Shown: positions 1 to 7,768 of the stretch, piece by piece
Layout of the letters: each line of letters starts with the position of its first letter
Position numbering within the stretch: the stretch's first letter is position 1
From: Rhodospirillaceae bacterium
GTDB taxonomy: Bacteria > Pseudomonadota > Alphaproteobacteria > SHVZ01
Direction: 5' to 3'
Assembly (NCBI GenBank): GCA_016792585.1
Contig: JAEULB010000022.1
Coordinates: 1-51,239 of the forward strand
DNA length: 51,239 nt
Translations under genes and position numbers: made by a program
Notes under the pieces: generated by a model
Database searches by the model: none
What the model was told of the DNA's origin: nothing
What the model saw: the letters and a program-made list of their open reading frames with translations, nothing else

Positions 1-91
1 TGTCGTTGACCGGCAGCAGCTGCTTGGACGTGGCCAAGGTCAGCGGGTGGAGCCGCGTGCCGCTGCCGCCGGCGAGGATGATGCCCTTCAT
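1..91 (-). CDS. rfbA: Glucose-1-phosphate thymidylyltransferase, N-terminal fragment (cut by window edge)
   Basis: Only the first 30 codons lie in the window. They begin [16 protein letters not shown] and continue to SKQLLPV, which is the nucleotide-binding signature of dTDP-glucose pyrophosphorylases (GxGxRL plus the KQLLPV segment). The enzyme joins glucose-1-phosphate and dTTP to make dTDP-glucose, the first step of dTDP-L-rhamnose synthesis in the cytoplasm. Its ATG overlaps the rfbD stop codon (ATGA), so it is the last visible gene of a tightly coupled rfbCBDA operon. The 3' part is outside the window. Confidence 0.93.
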   Translation of the reverse strand, partial: MKGIILAGGSGTRLHPLTLATSKQLLPVND

Positions 92-954
92 GGCTTTTCT
101 TCTAGGAGGATGGCGAGCGTCTCGTCCAGCGCCCGTTCCCACGGACGCCTGACGACGCCGAAGGCGGCGACGGTCTTCGAACAGTCGAGACGCGAGTTCT
201 TAGGGCGCCTGGCGGGGGTTGGATAGCCCGAGGTCGGGATCGGATCGATCTTCGGCTGCCGGCCGAGCCTAAGGCCGGCCTTGGCCCAGATCGCCTGAGC
301 GAAGCCGTGCCAGGTGACCGCGCCTTCGGCCGTGTAGTGATAGGTGCCGGCGTTGCTCGCCGTCAGCGCCTTCGCCATCAGCACCGCCGCCGCGGCGATG
401 TCGTCGGCCAAGGTCGGCGCGCCGGTCTGGTCGGCGACCACTTTGAGTTGGTCGCGCTCCTTGCCCAGACGCAGCATCGTCTTGACGAAGTTGTTGCCGT
501 GAACGGCGTAGACCCAGCTGGTCCGCATGATCGCGTGGCGCGGGTTGGCCTCGCGCACGGCACGCTCGCCGGTCTCCTTGGTGCGGCCATAGACCGACAT
601 CGGGTTGACCGGATCGGTCTCGAGATACGGCTCGGTCTTGGTGCCGTCGAAGACGTAGTCGGTCGAGATCTGCACGATCGGCAGATCGCGCTTCGCCGCT
701 TGGGTCGCCAGCACGCCGGGAGCGATCCCGTTGATCGTCTCGGCCAGCGCCGGTTCGCTCTCCGCCTTGTCGACGGCGGTGTAGGCGCCGGCGTTGATCA
801 CGCCGTCGATGCCGTCGGGCAGTTTGATCGCGCCGGGATTCGCGAGGTCGAGATCGGCGCGGCCGGGCGCGATCACCGTGACGCCGAGCTTCGGCGCCAG
901 GCGCATCAGCGCCTCGCCGACCTGGCCCGTGCCGCCGGTGACCAGCAGCCTCAT
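88..954 (-). CDS. rfbD: dTDP-4-dehydrorhamnose reductase
   Basis: A 288-residue short-chain dehydrogenase of the RmlD family, which reduces dTDP-4-keto-L-rhamnose to dTDP-L-rhamnose with NAD(P)H. It shows the Rossmann motif GGTGQVG (residues 7-13), the STDYVFDG strand (97-104) and the catalytic Tyr122-x3-Lys126 (YGRTK). The reading frame is open further upstream, but the start was placed at the ATG at 954 because the protein then begins MRLLVTGG and the ATGA overlap with the rfbB stop is kept. It is the third gene of the operon, and length is normal for the family. Confidence 0.95.
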   Translation of the reverse strand: MRLLVTGGTGQVGEALMRLAPKLGVTVIAPGRADLDLANPGAIKLPDGIDGVINAGAYTAVDKAESEPALAETINGIAPGVLATQAAKRDLPIVQISTDYVFDGTKTEPYLETDPVNPMSVYGRTKETGERAVREANPRHAIMRTSWVYAVHGNNFVKTMLRLGKERDQLKVVADQTGAPTLADDIAAAAVLMAKALTASNAGTYHYTAEGAVTWHGFAQAIWAKAGLRLGRQPKIDPIPTSGYPTPARRPKNSRLDCSKTVAAFGVVRRPWERALDETLAILLEEKP

Positions 955-2003
955 GACTTCAAGCCGAGGCGGTCGCCCTGGTAGCGGCCGTCGAGGATCG
1001 GGCGCCACCAGTCCTCGCGGCCGATGTACCACTCGACCGTCTGGCGGATGCCCTGGTCGAATCCGAGCGACGGCTTCCATCCCAGCTCGCGCTCGATCTT
1101 GGAGGCGTCGATCGCGTAGCGCTGGTCGTGGCCCGGGCGGTCCTTGACGTAGGTGATGAGATCCTCGCGCGGGCTGTTGCCCGGGCGAAGCTCGTCGACC
1201 AGCTTGCAGATGGTCTTCACCACCTCGATGTTCTGCATCTCGGCGCGGCCGCCGATGTTGTAGGTCTCGCCGGGCTTGCCGCGCTTAACGACGAGGCGCA
1301 GCGCCGCCGCGTGGTCCTCGACGTAGAGCCAGTCCCTAATGTTGTCGCCCTTGCCATAGACCGGCAGCTTTTCGCCGCGCATGGCCTTCAGCACCATCAG
1401 CGGGATCAGCTTCTCCGGGAATTGGTAGGGCCCGTAATTGTTCGAGCAGTTGGTGACGAGCACTGGCAGCCCATAGGTGTCGCACCAGGCGCGCGCGAGA
1501 TGGTCGGACGACGCCTTCGAAGCCGAATACGGCGAATGCGGGTCGTAGCGCGTGTGTTCGGTGAAGGCGCCGGTGGGGCCGAGCGATCCGTAGACCTCGT
1601 CCGTCGAGACGTGGAGGAAGCGGAACGCGTCCTTCGCCGCACCTTCGAGCGCACGCCAGTGACCGAGCGCCGACTGCAGCAGGTTGAAGGTGCCGATGAC
1701 GTTGGTGTGGATGAAGGCGCCGGGCCCGTCGATCGAGCGGTCGACATGGCTCTCGGCCGCCAGATGCATCACCGCGTCGGGCTTGTGCGTGGCGAACACG
1801 CGCTGCACCTCGGCCGCGTCGCAGATGTCGACCCGCTCCAGCACGTAGCGGGGATTGCCGTCCGTGCCCGGGATCGAGGCGAGGTTGGCCGCATAGGTCA
1901 GCTTGTCCAGGTTGACGACCTTGGACGCGCCTTCCTTGAGGAGCTGGCGGACGACCGCCGAGCCGATGAACCCGGCGCCGCCGGTGACGAGGATCGTGCT
2001 CAT
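951..2003 (-). CDS. rfbB: dTDP-glucose 4,6-dehydratase
   Basis: A 350-residue extended SDR enzyme that converts dTDP-glucose to dTDP-4-keto-6-deoxyglucose. Visible motifs are GGAGFIG for NAD binding (residues 8-14), [10 protein letters not shown] (81-90), the STDEVYG catalytic stretch with Thr-Asp-Glu (134-136) and YSASK with Tyr159 and Lys163. These are diagnostic for RmlB. The start codon overlaps the rfbC stop by four bases, so the two genes are translationally coupled. Length and motif order are as expected. Confidence 0.96.
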   Translation of the reverse strand: MSTILVTGGAGFIGSAVVRQLLKEGASKVVNLDKLTYAANLASIPGTDGNPRYVLERVDICDAAEVQRVFATHKPDAVMHLAAESHVDRSIDGPGAFIHTNVIGTFNLLQSALGHWRALEGAAKDAFRFLHVSTDEVYGSLGPTGAFTEHTRYDPHSPYSASKASSDHLARAWCDTYGLPVLVTNCSNNYGPYQFPEKLIPLMVLKAMRGEKLPVYGKGDNIRDWLYVEDHAAALRLVVKRGKPGETYNIGGRAEMQNIEVVKTICKLVDELRPGNSPREDLITYVKDRPGHDQRYAIDASKIERELGWKPSLGFDQGIRQTVEWYIGREDWWRPILDGRYQGDRLGLKS

Positions 2004-2566
2004 GACGTTGAGTAGGTGAAATGGACCGGGGCGTTCGCGAAGGTCGGCAGGATCTTGTCCTTGTCCGACAGCAGCGCGTCCGACGGCTTGATCGGCCAGT
2101 CGATGCCGAGGGCCGGGTCGTTCCAGAGGATCCCGAACTCGTCGTCCTTCGAATAGAGCGCCGTCACCTTGTAGAGGACCTCGGTCTCGGGCATCAGCGT
2201 GCAGAATCCGTGCGCGAAGCCGGCCGGCACATAGATCTGGTTCCAGGCATCGGCCGAGATCTCGCAGGCGACGTGGCGGCCATAGGTCGGCGAGCCTTTG
2301 CGGATGTCGACCGCGACATCCAGGATCGCGCCCTTCACCACGCGCACCAGCTTCGCCTGGGCGGTCGGCTCGATCTGGTAGTGCAGCCCGCGCACGGTGC
2401 CCTTCGGACCCGACATCGAATGATTGTCCTGGATCCAGACATCGGTGATGCCGGCGGCATGGAAGGCGCGCTGGTTATAGGTCTCGGAGAAGAACCCGCG
2501 GGCGTCGCCGAACTTCTTGGGCGCGATGATCTTGACCTCGGGGATCGAGGTCGCCTGGATGTCCAT
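2000..2566 (-). CDS. rfbC: dTDP-4-dehydrorhamnose 3,5-epimerase
   Basis: A 188-residue cupin-fold RmlC that epimerises dTDP-4-keto-6-deoxyglucose at C3 and C5. It has the RGLHYQ motif (59-64, catalytic His62), the DVAVDIR strand and the PAGFAHGF turn typical of the family. A TTG lies six codons upstream in frame, but the ATG at 2566 gives the usual MDIQxTxIPEVK beginning and was preferred. It is the first gene of the rfbCBDA operon. A promoter-like pair of hexamers lies 39-68 bases upstream, between it and the toxin gene on the same strand. Confidence 0.95.
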   Translation of the reverse strand: MDIQATSIPEVKIIAPKKFGDARGFFSETYNQRAFHAAGITDVWIQDNHSMSGPKGTVRGLHYQIEPTAQAKLVRVVKGAILDVAVDIRKGSPTYGRHVACEISADAWNQIYVPAGFAHGFCTLMPETEVLYKVTALYSKDDEFGILWNDPALGIDWPIKPSDALLSDKDKILPTFANAPVHFTYSTS

Positions 2567-2604
2567 GAACCGGCCGGATTTCAAAGGGATTTGAAGGCCG
2601 GCGG

Positions 2605-2634
2605 GCTATATCACGCAGGTGCAATATGGGGCAA
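2605..2634 (-). promoter_or_regulatory. Candidate sigma-70 promoter for rfbCBDA
   Basis: Read on the minus strand, TTGCCC (2629-2634) and TATAGC (2605-2610) are separated by 18 bases, resembling -35 and -10 hexamers. The spot is in the 74-base gap between the VapC-like gene and rfbC. Prediction rests on spacing and partial consensus only. Confidence 0.35.
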
Positions 2635-2640
2635 GGCGGG

Positions 2641-3087
2641 CTAGGCCTGAAACAGCCTCAAGGGCAGCACCGTGGGCAGGTTGGTCTGCTCGGCCGATCC
2701 GGCGCGGACGAAGGCAGCGAGGCGCTCGTCGGCAGTGACCAAGGGGATCTCCAGCAGCCAGGCGGTCGCCAGATAGGCGCAGTCGCGGGTCGGGTGCTTG
2801 AGGGTGCGCGCGAACCCCAGGATCTGCTCGATCAACGAGCGAGTCGGGTGAAGGCCGATATGCGCCTGCTGCAGCAGCTCGGCCGCCTCGTCGACCTGGG
2901 CCTCCGTCATCTCGTGGCGGAGCGCCTTCCGCCACAGGATCTCGGCGCAGTCGGCGGTCAGCAGGTCTGGCGCATGCAGCGGCACGTCGCGGAGCGCGAT
3001 CGCCGCCTGGCTCAGCGGCTCGTCGGCGAACCACTTGATGACGACGCTGGCGTCGACGACGCAGCCTCGCTCGAGCTTGGGTCTCAT
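2641..3087 (-). CDS. PIN-domain toxin, VapC family
   Basis: A 148-residue PIN-domain ribonuclease toxin. The four acidic positions of the family are visible: Asp12 (VVDASVV), Glu49 ([10 protein letters not shown]), Asp102 (RDCAYLATA) and Asp120 (TADERL). VapC toxins cleave RNA, often tRNA, when the antitoxin is lost. The start codon overlaps the stop of the upstream antitoxin gene by four bases, the usual antitoxin-toxin arrangement. It lies directly upstream of rfbC on the same strand but is unlikely to be related in function. The exact RNA target cannot be read from the sequence. Confidence 0.88.
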   Translation of the reverse strand: MRPKLERGCVVDASVVIKWFADEPLSQAAIALRDVPLHAPDLLTADCAEILWRKALRHEMTEAQVDEAAELLQQAHIGLHPTRSLIEQILGFARTLKHPTRDCAYLATAWLLEIPLVTADERLAAFVRAGSAEQTNLPTVLPLRLFQA

Positions 3088-3323
3088 CGTTCCTCCCGCG
3101 ACTCGCGGAGCAGAGCCTCGGCCGGGGTCTGCACGGCCTCGCGCGTCGCCATCCGAAGCTTCGCCGCCCGCTCCCAGAAGTCCCCGCCAGGCTCGGCCAG
3201 GGCGGTAAGCTTAAGGATTTCACGGACTTCCGCCTCCATCGAGCGCCCATGACGGGCCGCGCGGAGGCGAATCTTGAAGGCGACCTCGTCGTCGAGATTG
3301 CGGATGACGATGCTCTTGGGCAT
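3084..3323 (-). CDS. Ribbon-helix-helix antitoxin, VapB/FitA-like
   Basis: A 79-residue protein beginning [18 protein letters not shown], followed by [19 protein letters not shown]. This is the FitA/VapB-type ribbon-helix-helix pattern, with a short beta strand and two helices in the first 40 residues for DNA binding. The C-terminal part ([14 protein letters not shown] and onward) would wrap the toxin. It precedes and overlaps the PIN toxin gene, so it should both neutralise the toxin and repress the operon. Three 9-bp repeats sit just upstream of its start and are a good operator candidate. Confidence 0.85.
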   Translation of the reverse strand: MPKSIVIRNLDDEVAFKIRLRAARHGRSMEAEVREILKLTALAEPGGDFWERAAKLRMATREAVQTPAEALLRESREER

Positions 3324-3334
3324 GGGTCCAAATC

Positions 3335-3360
3335 GATAGCGTTGATAGCAATGATATCAG
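3335..3360. promoter_or_regulatory. 9-bp direct repeats, probable VapB operator
   Basis: GATAGCGTT, GATAGCAAT and GATATCAGA follow one another with an exact 9-base period (starting at 3335, 3344 and 3353), 12 bases upstream of the antitoxin ATG. The last unit contains the palindrome TGATATCA. Toxin-antitoxin operons are normally autoregulated, and RHH proteins bind short tandem sites, so this is a likely operator. Confidence 0.5.
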
Positions 3361-3449
3361 ACCGGATAGGTTCCGCCAAGCTTCGGTGCGGGCCGAAACG
3401 TCGTCTCGACCGCGCCGGTAGGGTCGCGCCATTCAACGAGGAGACACCG

Positions 3450-3758
3450 ATGACCGTGACCGTGCTGATCCGCTACGCGATCGACCCGTTCAAGCGCGAC
3501 GCCTTCGAGACCTATTCGAGGAACTGGCTCTCGATCATCCCGCGCTGCGGCGGCGGGTTGCTGGGCTACTTCCTGCCGCACGAAGGCACCAACAACGTCG
3601 CCTGGGCGCTGATCACGTGCGACAGCCTCGCCGCCTACGAGGCCTATCGCGCCCGCATCAAGGCCGATCCCGAGGGCAAGGCGAACTTCGAGTTCGCAAG
3701 GAAGGAGCGCTTCATCCTGGCCGAGGAACGGACGTTCCTGCAGCAGGTCGCCGCTTGA
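3450..3758 (+). CDS. NIPSNAP family protein
   Basis: A 102-residue protein of the ferredoxin-like dimeric alpha/beta barrel type. It contains [20 protein letters not shown], then [17 protein letters not shown] and [19 protein letters not shown], the typical NIPSNAP pattern. Function of bacterial NIPSNAP proteins is mostly unknown. The start at 3450 was chosen because GAGGAG lies just before it and homology-like sequence begins there, although the frame is open upstream. The next gene, about 190 bases downstream, is a protein of similar fold, with a long palindromic repeat between them. Confidence 0.82.
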   Translation: MTVTVLIRYAIDPFKRDAFETYSRNWLSIIPRCGGGLLGYFLPHEGTNNVAWALITCDSLAAYEAYRARIKADPEGKANFEFARKERFILAEERTFLQQVAA

Positions 3759-3777
3759 GTCTCCCCCTTTAGGAACC

Positions 3778-3927
3778 CTCTCCCGCGAAGCGGGGGAGGG
3801 CAGGGTGGGGGCCCGAGCGGAGCGAGGGTGGCGGCGCAATGAGATCGGCTGTATCCGTCACCGCTCCGCTGCGCGGAGCGGCCCCCACCCCAACCCTCCC
3901 CCGTCGCTGACGCGCCGGGAGAGGGGG
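3778..3927. repeat. Long GC-rich imperfect palindrome (intergenic repeat)
   Basis: The left arm CCCTCTCCCGCG, followed by GGGGGAGGG and AGGGTGGGGGCC, is mirrored on the right by GGCCCCCACCCCAACCCTCC and CGGGAGAGGG, giving an imperfect inverted repeat of about 150 bases. Smaller hairpins lie inside each arm, for example GCTCCGCTGCGCGGAGC. The same sequence family reappears at about 41905-42022. It sits wholly between two genes on the same strand and could act as a transcript stabiliser or terminator, but its role is unknown. Confidence 0.7.
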
Positions 3928-3952
3928 CACGAAGGGAGAAGAGGAACTCGTC

Positions 3953-4297
3953 ATGATCGCCGTCATCTTCGAAGTCTGGCCGGCCGAGGGAAGGCGCGAG
4001 ACCTATCTCGACATCGCCGCGAGCCTGAAGCCGAGGCTCGCGGAGATCGACGGTTTCATCTCGGTCGAGCGCTTCGAGTCGCTCGCCGAACCGGGCAAGC
4101 TGCTGTCGCTGTCGTTCTGGCGCGACGAGGCGGCGGTGGCCGCCTGGCGCAATATCGAGCAGCACAGGCTCGCGCAAGCGGCCGGGCGCGACGGCATCTT
4201 CAGGGACTATCGCCTTCGCATCGCCGGCGTGATCCGCGACTACGGCATGACCGATCGCGACCAGGCGCCCATCGATAGCCGCGGGCGCCACGGCTAG
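3953..4297 (+). CDS. Antibiotic biosynthesis monooxygenase (ABM)-like small protein
   Basis: A 114-residue protein with the ABM dimeric alpha/beta barrel pattern: an N-terminal strand MIAVIFEVWPAEGRRETYL, then LKPRLAEIDGFISVERFESL and LLSLSFWRDEAAVAAWRN. Members range from heme-degrading and quinol-forming oxygenases to proteins with no known activity, so no substrate is proposed. An AAGAGGAA stretch precedes the ATG. The last 20 residues are charged and unlike the fold, suggesting a flexible tail. Confidence 0.8.
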   Translation: MIAVIFEVWPAEGRRETYLDIAASLKPRLAEIDGFISVERFESLAEPGKLLSLSFWRDEAAVAAWRNIEQHRLAQAAGRDGIFRDYRLRIAGVIRDYGMTDRDQAPIDSRGRHG

Positions 4298-4300
4298 ATC

Positions 4301-4858
4301 TCAGGCGCGTTCGATCTCGACTGCCGCCGCGTCGATCGCCGCGGCGACCTTGCGGATGCGCTCCTCGTCGAGCGCGGGCTCGGCGAGCTTCATGCGGAGC
4401 GCCAGCTTCATGTTCTCCATCGCGCGGAGGATCGGCGGGGCGGCGAAGCTGCCGCGCGCGGACTGCATGCGCTGGAAGATCGCCTCGACCGTGTCCTTGT
4501 TCTGGCCGAGGAAGGCGATGCCCTCCGGCGTCGCGGCGTAGAGCTTCTTGCCGCCCTCGGTCTCGGCGACGGTGGCGTAGCCGAGCTCCTCCAGCATGGT
4601 CAGCGTCGGATAGATCACGCCGGGGCTCGGCGAATAGGCGCCGCCCATCCGCTCCTCGATCGCCTTGATCAGCTCGTAGCCGTGGCGGGGTTCCTCGGCG
4701 AGCAGCTTGAGGAGGACGAAGCGGAGCTCGCCATGCTCGAACGGCCGGCCGCTTCCGCCGCGTCCGTGGCGGTGCCGACGGCCGAAGCCGCGCTCGCCGA
4801 AACCGCGCATCTCGCGGCGGTCATGACGATGGCCATGGGAATCGTGTCGATGAAACAT
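4301..4858 (-). CDS. PadR-family regulator with His-rich N-terminus, YqjI-like
   Basis: A 185-residue winged-helix repressor. Residues 1-42 are rich in His, Arg and Gly (eight His, starting MFHRHDSHGHRHDRRE). Residues 43-115 are the PadR wing helix (HGELRFVLLKLL, HGYELIKAIEER, SPSPGVIYPTLTMLEE, EGGKKLYAATPEG). The C-terminal helices form the dimer. This layout closely follows E. coli YqjI, a nickel-responsive repressor of a ferric reductase gene, so metal sensing through the His tail is likely. The start at 4858 is preferred over an upstream in-frame codon because GGAAAG precedes it. No obvious YqjH-like target gene is nearby. Confidence 0.86.
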   Translation of the reverse strand: MFHRHDSHGHRHDRREMRGFGERGFGRRHRHGRGGSGRPFEHGELRFVLLKLLAEEPRHGYELIKAIEERMGGAYSPSPGVIYPTLTMLEELGYATVAETEGGKKLYAATPEGIAFLGQNKDTVEAIFQRMQSARGSFAAPPILRAMENMKLALRMKLAEPALDEERIRKVAAAIDAAAVEIERA

Positions 4859-4902
4859 AGTCTTTCCAATCAGTTGATCGGGCCACGGTGGCTCCGACGT
4901 GT

Positions 4903-4960
4903 CTAAGATAGGTTTAGATATGTCGAAAATCAAGATATATCGAAATATGTCTTCGATGTA
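4903..4960. promoter_or_regulatory. AT-rich repeats upstream of the PadR gene, probable operator/promoter
   Basis: In otherwise GC-rich DNA this block contains AGATATGTCGAAA (4916-4928) and AGATATATCGAAA (4933-4945) as direct repeats with 17-base period, and further ATATGTC and CGATGT motifs after them. It lies 45-100 bases upstream of the PadR start. PadR proteins commonly repress their own genes, so this is a candidate binding region. The exact dyad is not certain. Confidence 0.45.
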
Positions 4961-5038
4961 TTGCGACGCGCGCCAGGGTACATCGAATTTTTTTCAAAGA
5001 AGGCGGAACTGTCCGCCGTATGCGGGGTTTCTCGCCCA

Positions 5039-5269
5039 ATGCCGGTCACCACGCACGACGCCCAGCGGTGCCGAGAGAAGGCGAGCTTCTATCGCCAGCA
5101 GGCAGGGCATGCCGGCGACCCCGAGCTTCGCGACGGCTATCTGAGGCTGGCGATCTCCTACGAGATGCTGGCCGATGCGGTGGCCGAGCTCGACCGCACC
5201 GAAAGCTGGTTCGCGGCGAAGCTCGCCGAGCCCTCGCTCGGCATCGCTGCCGGCGGCGTCAGCGGCTGA
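5039..5269 (+). CDS. Small conserved-looking hypothetical protein
   Basis: A 76-residue soluble protein starting MPVTTHDAQRCREKASFYRQ, followed by AGDPELRDGYLRLAISYEML and an amphipathic C-terminal helix. The pattern of Cys-Arg-x-Lys-Ala, Asp-Pro-x-x-Arg and Tyr-x-x-Leu-Ala resembles small helical proteins common in alphaproteobacteria with no assigned function. The frame is open further upstream, but that part is low-quality and the ATG at 5039 begins the patterned region. I cannot assign a role. Confidence 0.6.
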   Translation: MPVTTHDAQRCREKASFYRQQAGHAGDPELRDGYLRLAISYEMLADAVAELDRTESWFAAKLAEPSLGIAAGGVSG

Positions 5270-5293
5270 CGCACCCGTCGTCTTATTGACCGC

Positions 5294-5857
5294 ATGACGC
5301 GCGACCGCCAAGGTCCGCGCCCCATGCCCACGCCCCCTTCAGTCACCCTGGAAATCGCGCGGCTCGCCCAGCGCCCCGTCTTCGACAACCTGTTCCAGCT
5401 CTACACCCACGACTTCTCGGGGTTCTGGGCGGGGCTGCCGCGCGGCGACGTCGACGAGCAGGGACTCTTTCCGGCCTATCCCCATCTCGACGCCTACTGG
5501 CAGGAAGAAGGCCGCGTGCCGCTGCTGCTTCGCGTCGAGGACAAGATCGCCGGCTTCGCACTGCTGAACCAGCACGGCCATGCGAAGGCGCACGTCGAGC
5601 GCAACATGGCCGAGTTCTTCATCCTGAGGAAATACCGGCGCGGCGGCATCGGGACCCAGGCGGTCAACGCGATCTTCGAGAAGTATCCCGGCGAGTGGGA
5701 GACCGCGGTCGCGCGCAAGAACCTCGCCGCGCTCGCCTTCTGGCGACGCGTGATCTCCAGTCATCCGCGCGTGCGCGACCTCCAGGAGCACGACCTCAGC
5801 ACCGCCGCCTGGAACGGGCCGGTGCTCAGCTATCGGGTCTCGCCCGTGCGGCCTTGA
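5294..5857 (+). CDS. GNAT family N-acetyltransferase
   Basis: A 187-residue protein with the GNAT fold. LLLRVEDKIAGFALL forms the central strands, AEFFILRKYRRGGIGTQAVN is the acetyl-CoA pyrophosphate-binding motif (R/Q-x-x-G-x-G/A), and VARKNLAALAFWRRVI is the usual C-terminal NxxAxxFW segment. The substrate is not evident. A second ATG at 5324 is possible and would trim ten residues. It ends 18 bases before the asparagine-synthase-like gene on the same strand, so the two may be cotranscribed. Confidence 0.85.
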   Translation: MTRDRQGPRPMPTPPSVTLEIARLAQRPVFDNLFQLYTHDFSGFWAGLPRGDVDEQGLFPAYPHLDAYWQEEGRVPLLLRVEDKIAGFALLNQHGHAKAHVERNMAEFFILRKYRRGGIGTQAVNAIFEKYPGEWETAVARKNLAALAFWRRVISSHPRVRDLQEHDLSTAAWNGPVLSYRVSPVRP

Positions 5858-5875
5858 CCGCTTAAGGTCCCGCGC

Positions 5876-7768
5876 ATGTGCGGCGTGGTCGGCATTCTCG
5901 ATCGGCGGGGCGTGTCCAGCGAGGCGCTGAGCGGGTATGTGCGCGCGATGATGGAGGCGATCCGCCATCGCGGGCCGGACGACGATGGCGATTGGGTCGA
6001 CGGGCCGTCGGGCGTGGCGCTGGGATTCCGGCGGCTCGCGATCATCGAACTCTCGCCGGGCGGGCATCAGCCGATGGTCTCGGCCGACGGGCGTTTCGTC
6101 GCGATCTTTAACGGCGAGGTCTACAACTACCGTGAGCTGAAGGCGGAGCTGTCGAGCCTCGGCCATCGCTTCCAGAGCCAGTCCGACACCGAAGTCATGC
6201 TTGCCGCGGCGGCGCAGTGGGGCGCCAAGGCGGCATTGCAGAAACTCGTCGGCATGTTCGCGATCGCGCTCTGGGATCGCGAGACAAGCACGCTGAGGCT
6301 CGCCCGCGACCGTATGGGCGAGAAGCCGCTCTACTATGCCTGGAACGGCGGCCTCCTGCTGTTCGGATCGGAGCTGAAGGGGCTGCGCGCGCATCCCGAT
6401 TGCCCGGGCGCGATCGACCCCGTCGCGCTCTCGCATTTCTTTCGCCGGGCCTATGTGCCTCAGCCGCTGACGATCCATGCGGGCGTGAAGAAGCTCCCGC
6501 CGGCGCACATGATGACCTTGGCGCCGAACGCCGAGCCGGTGATCGAGCCCTATTGGAGCCTGGCCGAGATCGCCGCGCGTCCGCGCGCGACGTTCCCGGA
6601 GGACGAGGCGATCGAGCGGCTGGACGCGATGCTCCGCGACGCGGTCAAGCGCTGCACGATCGCGGACAGGCCGCTGGGCGTGCTGCTCTCGGGCGGCATC
6701 GATTCTTCTTCCGTTGCGGCACTCATGCAGGCGACCTCGACCGCGAAGGCGAAGAGCTTCACCATCGGCTTCGGCGAGGCGAGTCACGACGAGTCCCGGC
6801 ATGCCGAGGCGGTCGCGCGTCATCTCGGCACCGACCACGTGACGCTGACCGCGTCGTCGAAGGACGCGCTGGATCTCGTGCCGGCGATGGCCGGGATCTA
6901 CGACGAGCCCTTCGCGGACTCGTCCCAGATCCCGACCCACATGGTGAGCAGGCTCGCGCGCGAGCATGTGGTCGTCGTGCTGTCGGGCGACGGCGGCGAC
7001 GAGGTCTTCGCCGGATACAACCGCCATGTCGCGATGGCGCAGCTCGCCCCGGTGCTCGAGATCCCAAAGGGCGTGCGGGGATTCGCGGCCGGCCTCGCGT
7101 CGGCGGTGCCGGGCCGCTTCTGGGACGAGGCGGCGTCGTTCCTGCCGGAGTCGGTCCGCCCGCGCGAGCTCGGCGACAAGGTGCAGAAGCTGACATCGGT
7201 GCTCGGCGCCGAGAGTGCGGACCAGATGCACGAGCAGCTGCTGACCCAGTGGGATTCGCCGCCGATGCTGTCGCCCCATCCCCCGCCTCCTGCACCCGGT
7301 GCCGCGCTCGCCGATCCGGTCGAGCGGATGCAGCTTCGCGACAGCCTCGACTACCTCCCCGACGACATCCTCGCCAAGGTCGACCGCGCCAGCATGGCGG
7401 TGGGGCTGGAGGCGCGCGCACCGCTGCTCGATCACCGCGTGATCGAACTGGCATGGTCGCTGCCGCGTTCGATGCGCGTGCGCGGCTCGACCGGGAAATG
7501 GGCGCTTCGCCGCGTGCTCGATCGCTATGTGCCGCGCAACCTGGTCGAGCGGCCGAAGACCGGCTTCGCTCTTCCCCTGGCCGAATGGCTGCGCGGCCCT
7601 CTCCGCGACTGGGCGGAGTCGCTGCTGGCGCCTTCGGCGCTGCATGGCGCGCTCGCTGCCGATCCGATCCGGGCCGCATGGGAGGAGCACCTCGCCGGCA
7701 CGCGCAACCACCAGCACCGGCTCTGGTGCGTGCTGATGTTCCAGGCGTGGGCGAAGCGGTGGGCGTGA
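5876..7768 (+). CDS. asnB: Glutamine-dependent asparagine synthase-like amidotransferase
   Basis: A 630-residue AsnB-type enzyme. The N-terminus MCGVVGILDRRG exposes Cys2, the glutaminase nucleophile, followed by RHRGPDD and FNGEVYNY of the class II glutaminase domain (to about residue 220). The synthetase domain has the ATP pyrophosphate loop LLSGGIDSSS near residue 272 and SGDGGDEVFAGY. Enzymes of this length in polysaccharide clusters are thought to amidate sugar uronates or act as plain asparagine synthetases, and context here favours a surface-polysaccharide role. Its TGA overlaps the GTG start of the next glycosyltransferase by four bases. Confidence 0.93.
   Translation: MCGVVGILDRRGVSSEALSGYVRAMMEAIRHRGPDDDGDWVDGPSGVALGFRRLAIIELSPGGHQPMVSADGRFVAIFNGEVYNYRELKAELSSLGHRFQSQSDTEVMLAAAAQWGAKAALQKLVGMFAIALWDRETSTLRLARDRMGEKPLYYAWNGGLLLFGSELKGLRAHPDCPGAIDPVALSHFFRRAYVPQPLTIHAGVKKLPPAHMMTLAPNAEPVIEPYWSLAEIAARPRATFPEDEAIERLDAMLRDAVKRCTIADRPLGVLLSGGIDSSSVAALMQATSTAKAKSFTIGFGEASHDESRHAEAVARHLGTDHVTLTASSKDALDLVPAMAGIYDEPFADSSQIPTHMVSRLAREHVVVVLSGDGGDEVFAGYNRHVAMAQLAPVLEIPKGVRGFAAGLASAVPGRFWDEAASFLPESVRPRELGDKVQKLTSVLGAESADQMHEQLLTQWDSPPMLSPHPPPPAPGAALADPVERMQLRDSLDYLPDDILAKVDRASMAVGLEARAPLLDHRVIELAWSLPRSMRVRGSTGKWALRRVLDRYVPRNLVERPKTGFALPLAEWLRGPLRDWAESLLAPSALHGALAADPIRAAWEEHLAGTRNHQHRLWCVLMFQAWAKRWA

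Noticed and set aside
88..1080. Longer rfbD reading with a 42-residue N-terminal extension
   Set aside because: The extension is Arg/Pro-rich, overlaps rfbB far more than needed, and the family start MRLLVTGG is at 954.
6217..7764. Upstream extension of the first glycosyltransferase gene inside the asparagine synthase gene
   Set aside because: Sequence before the GTG at 7765 is Arg-rich shadow of another frame; the GTGA overlap sets the start.
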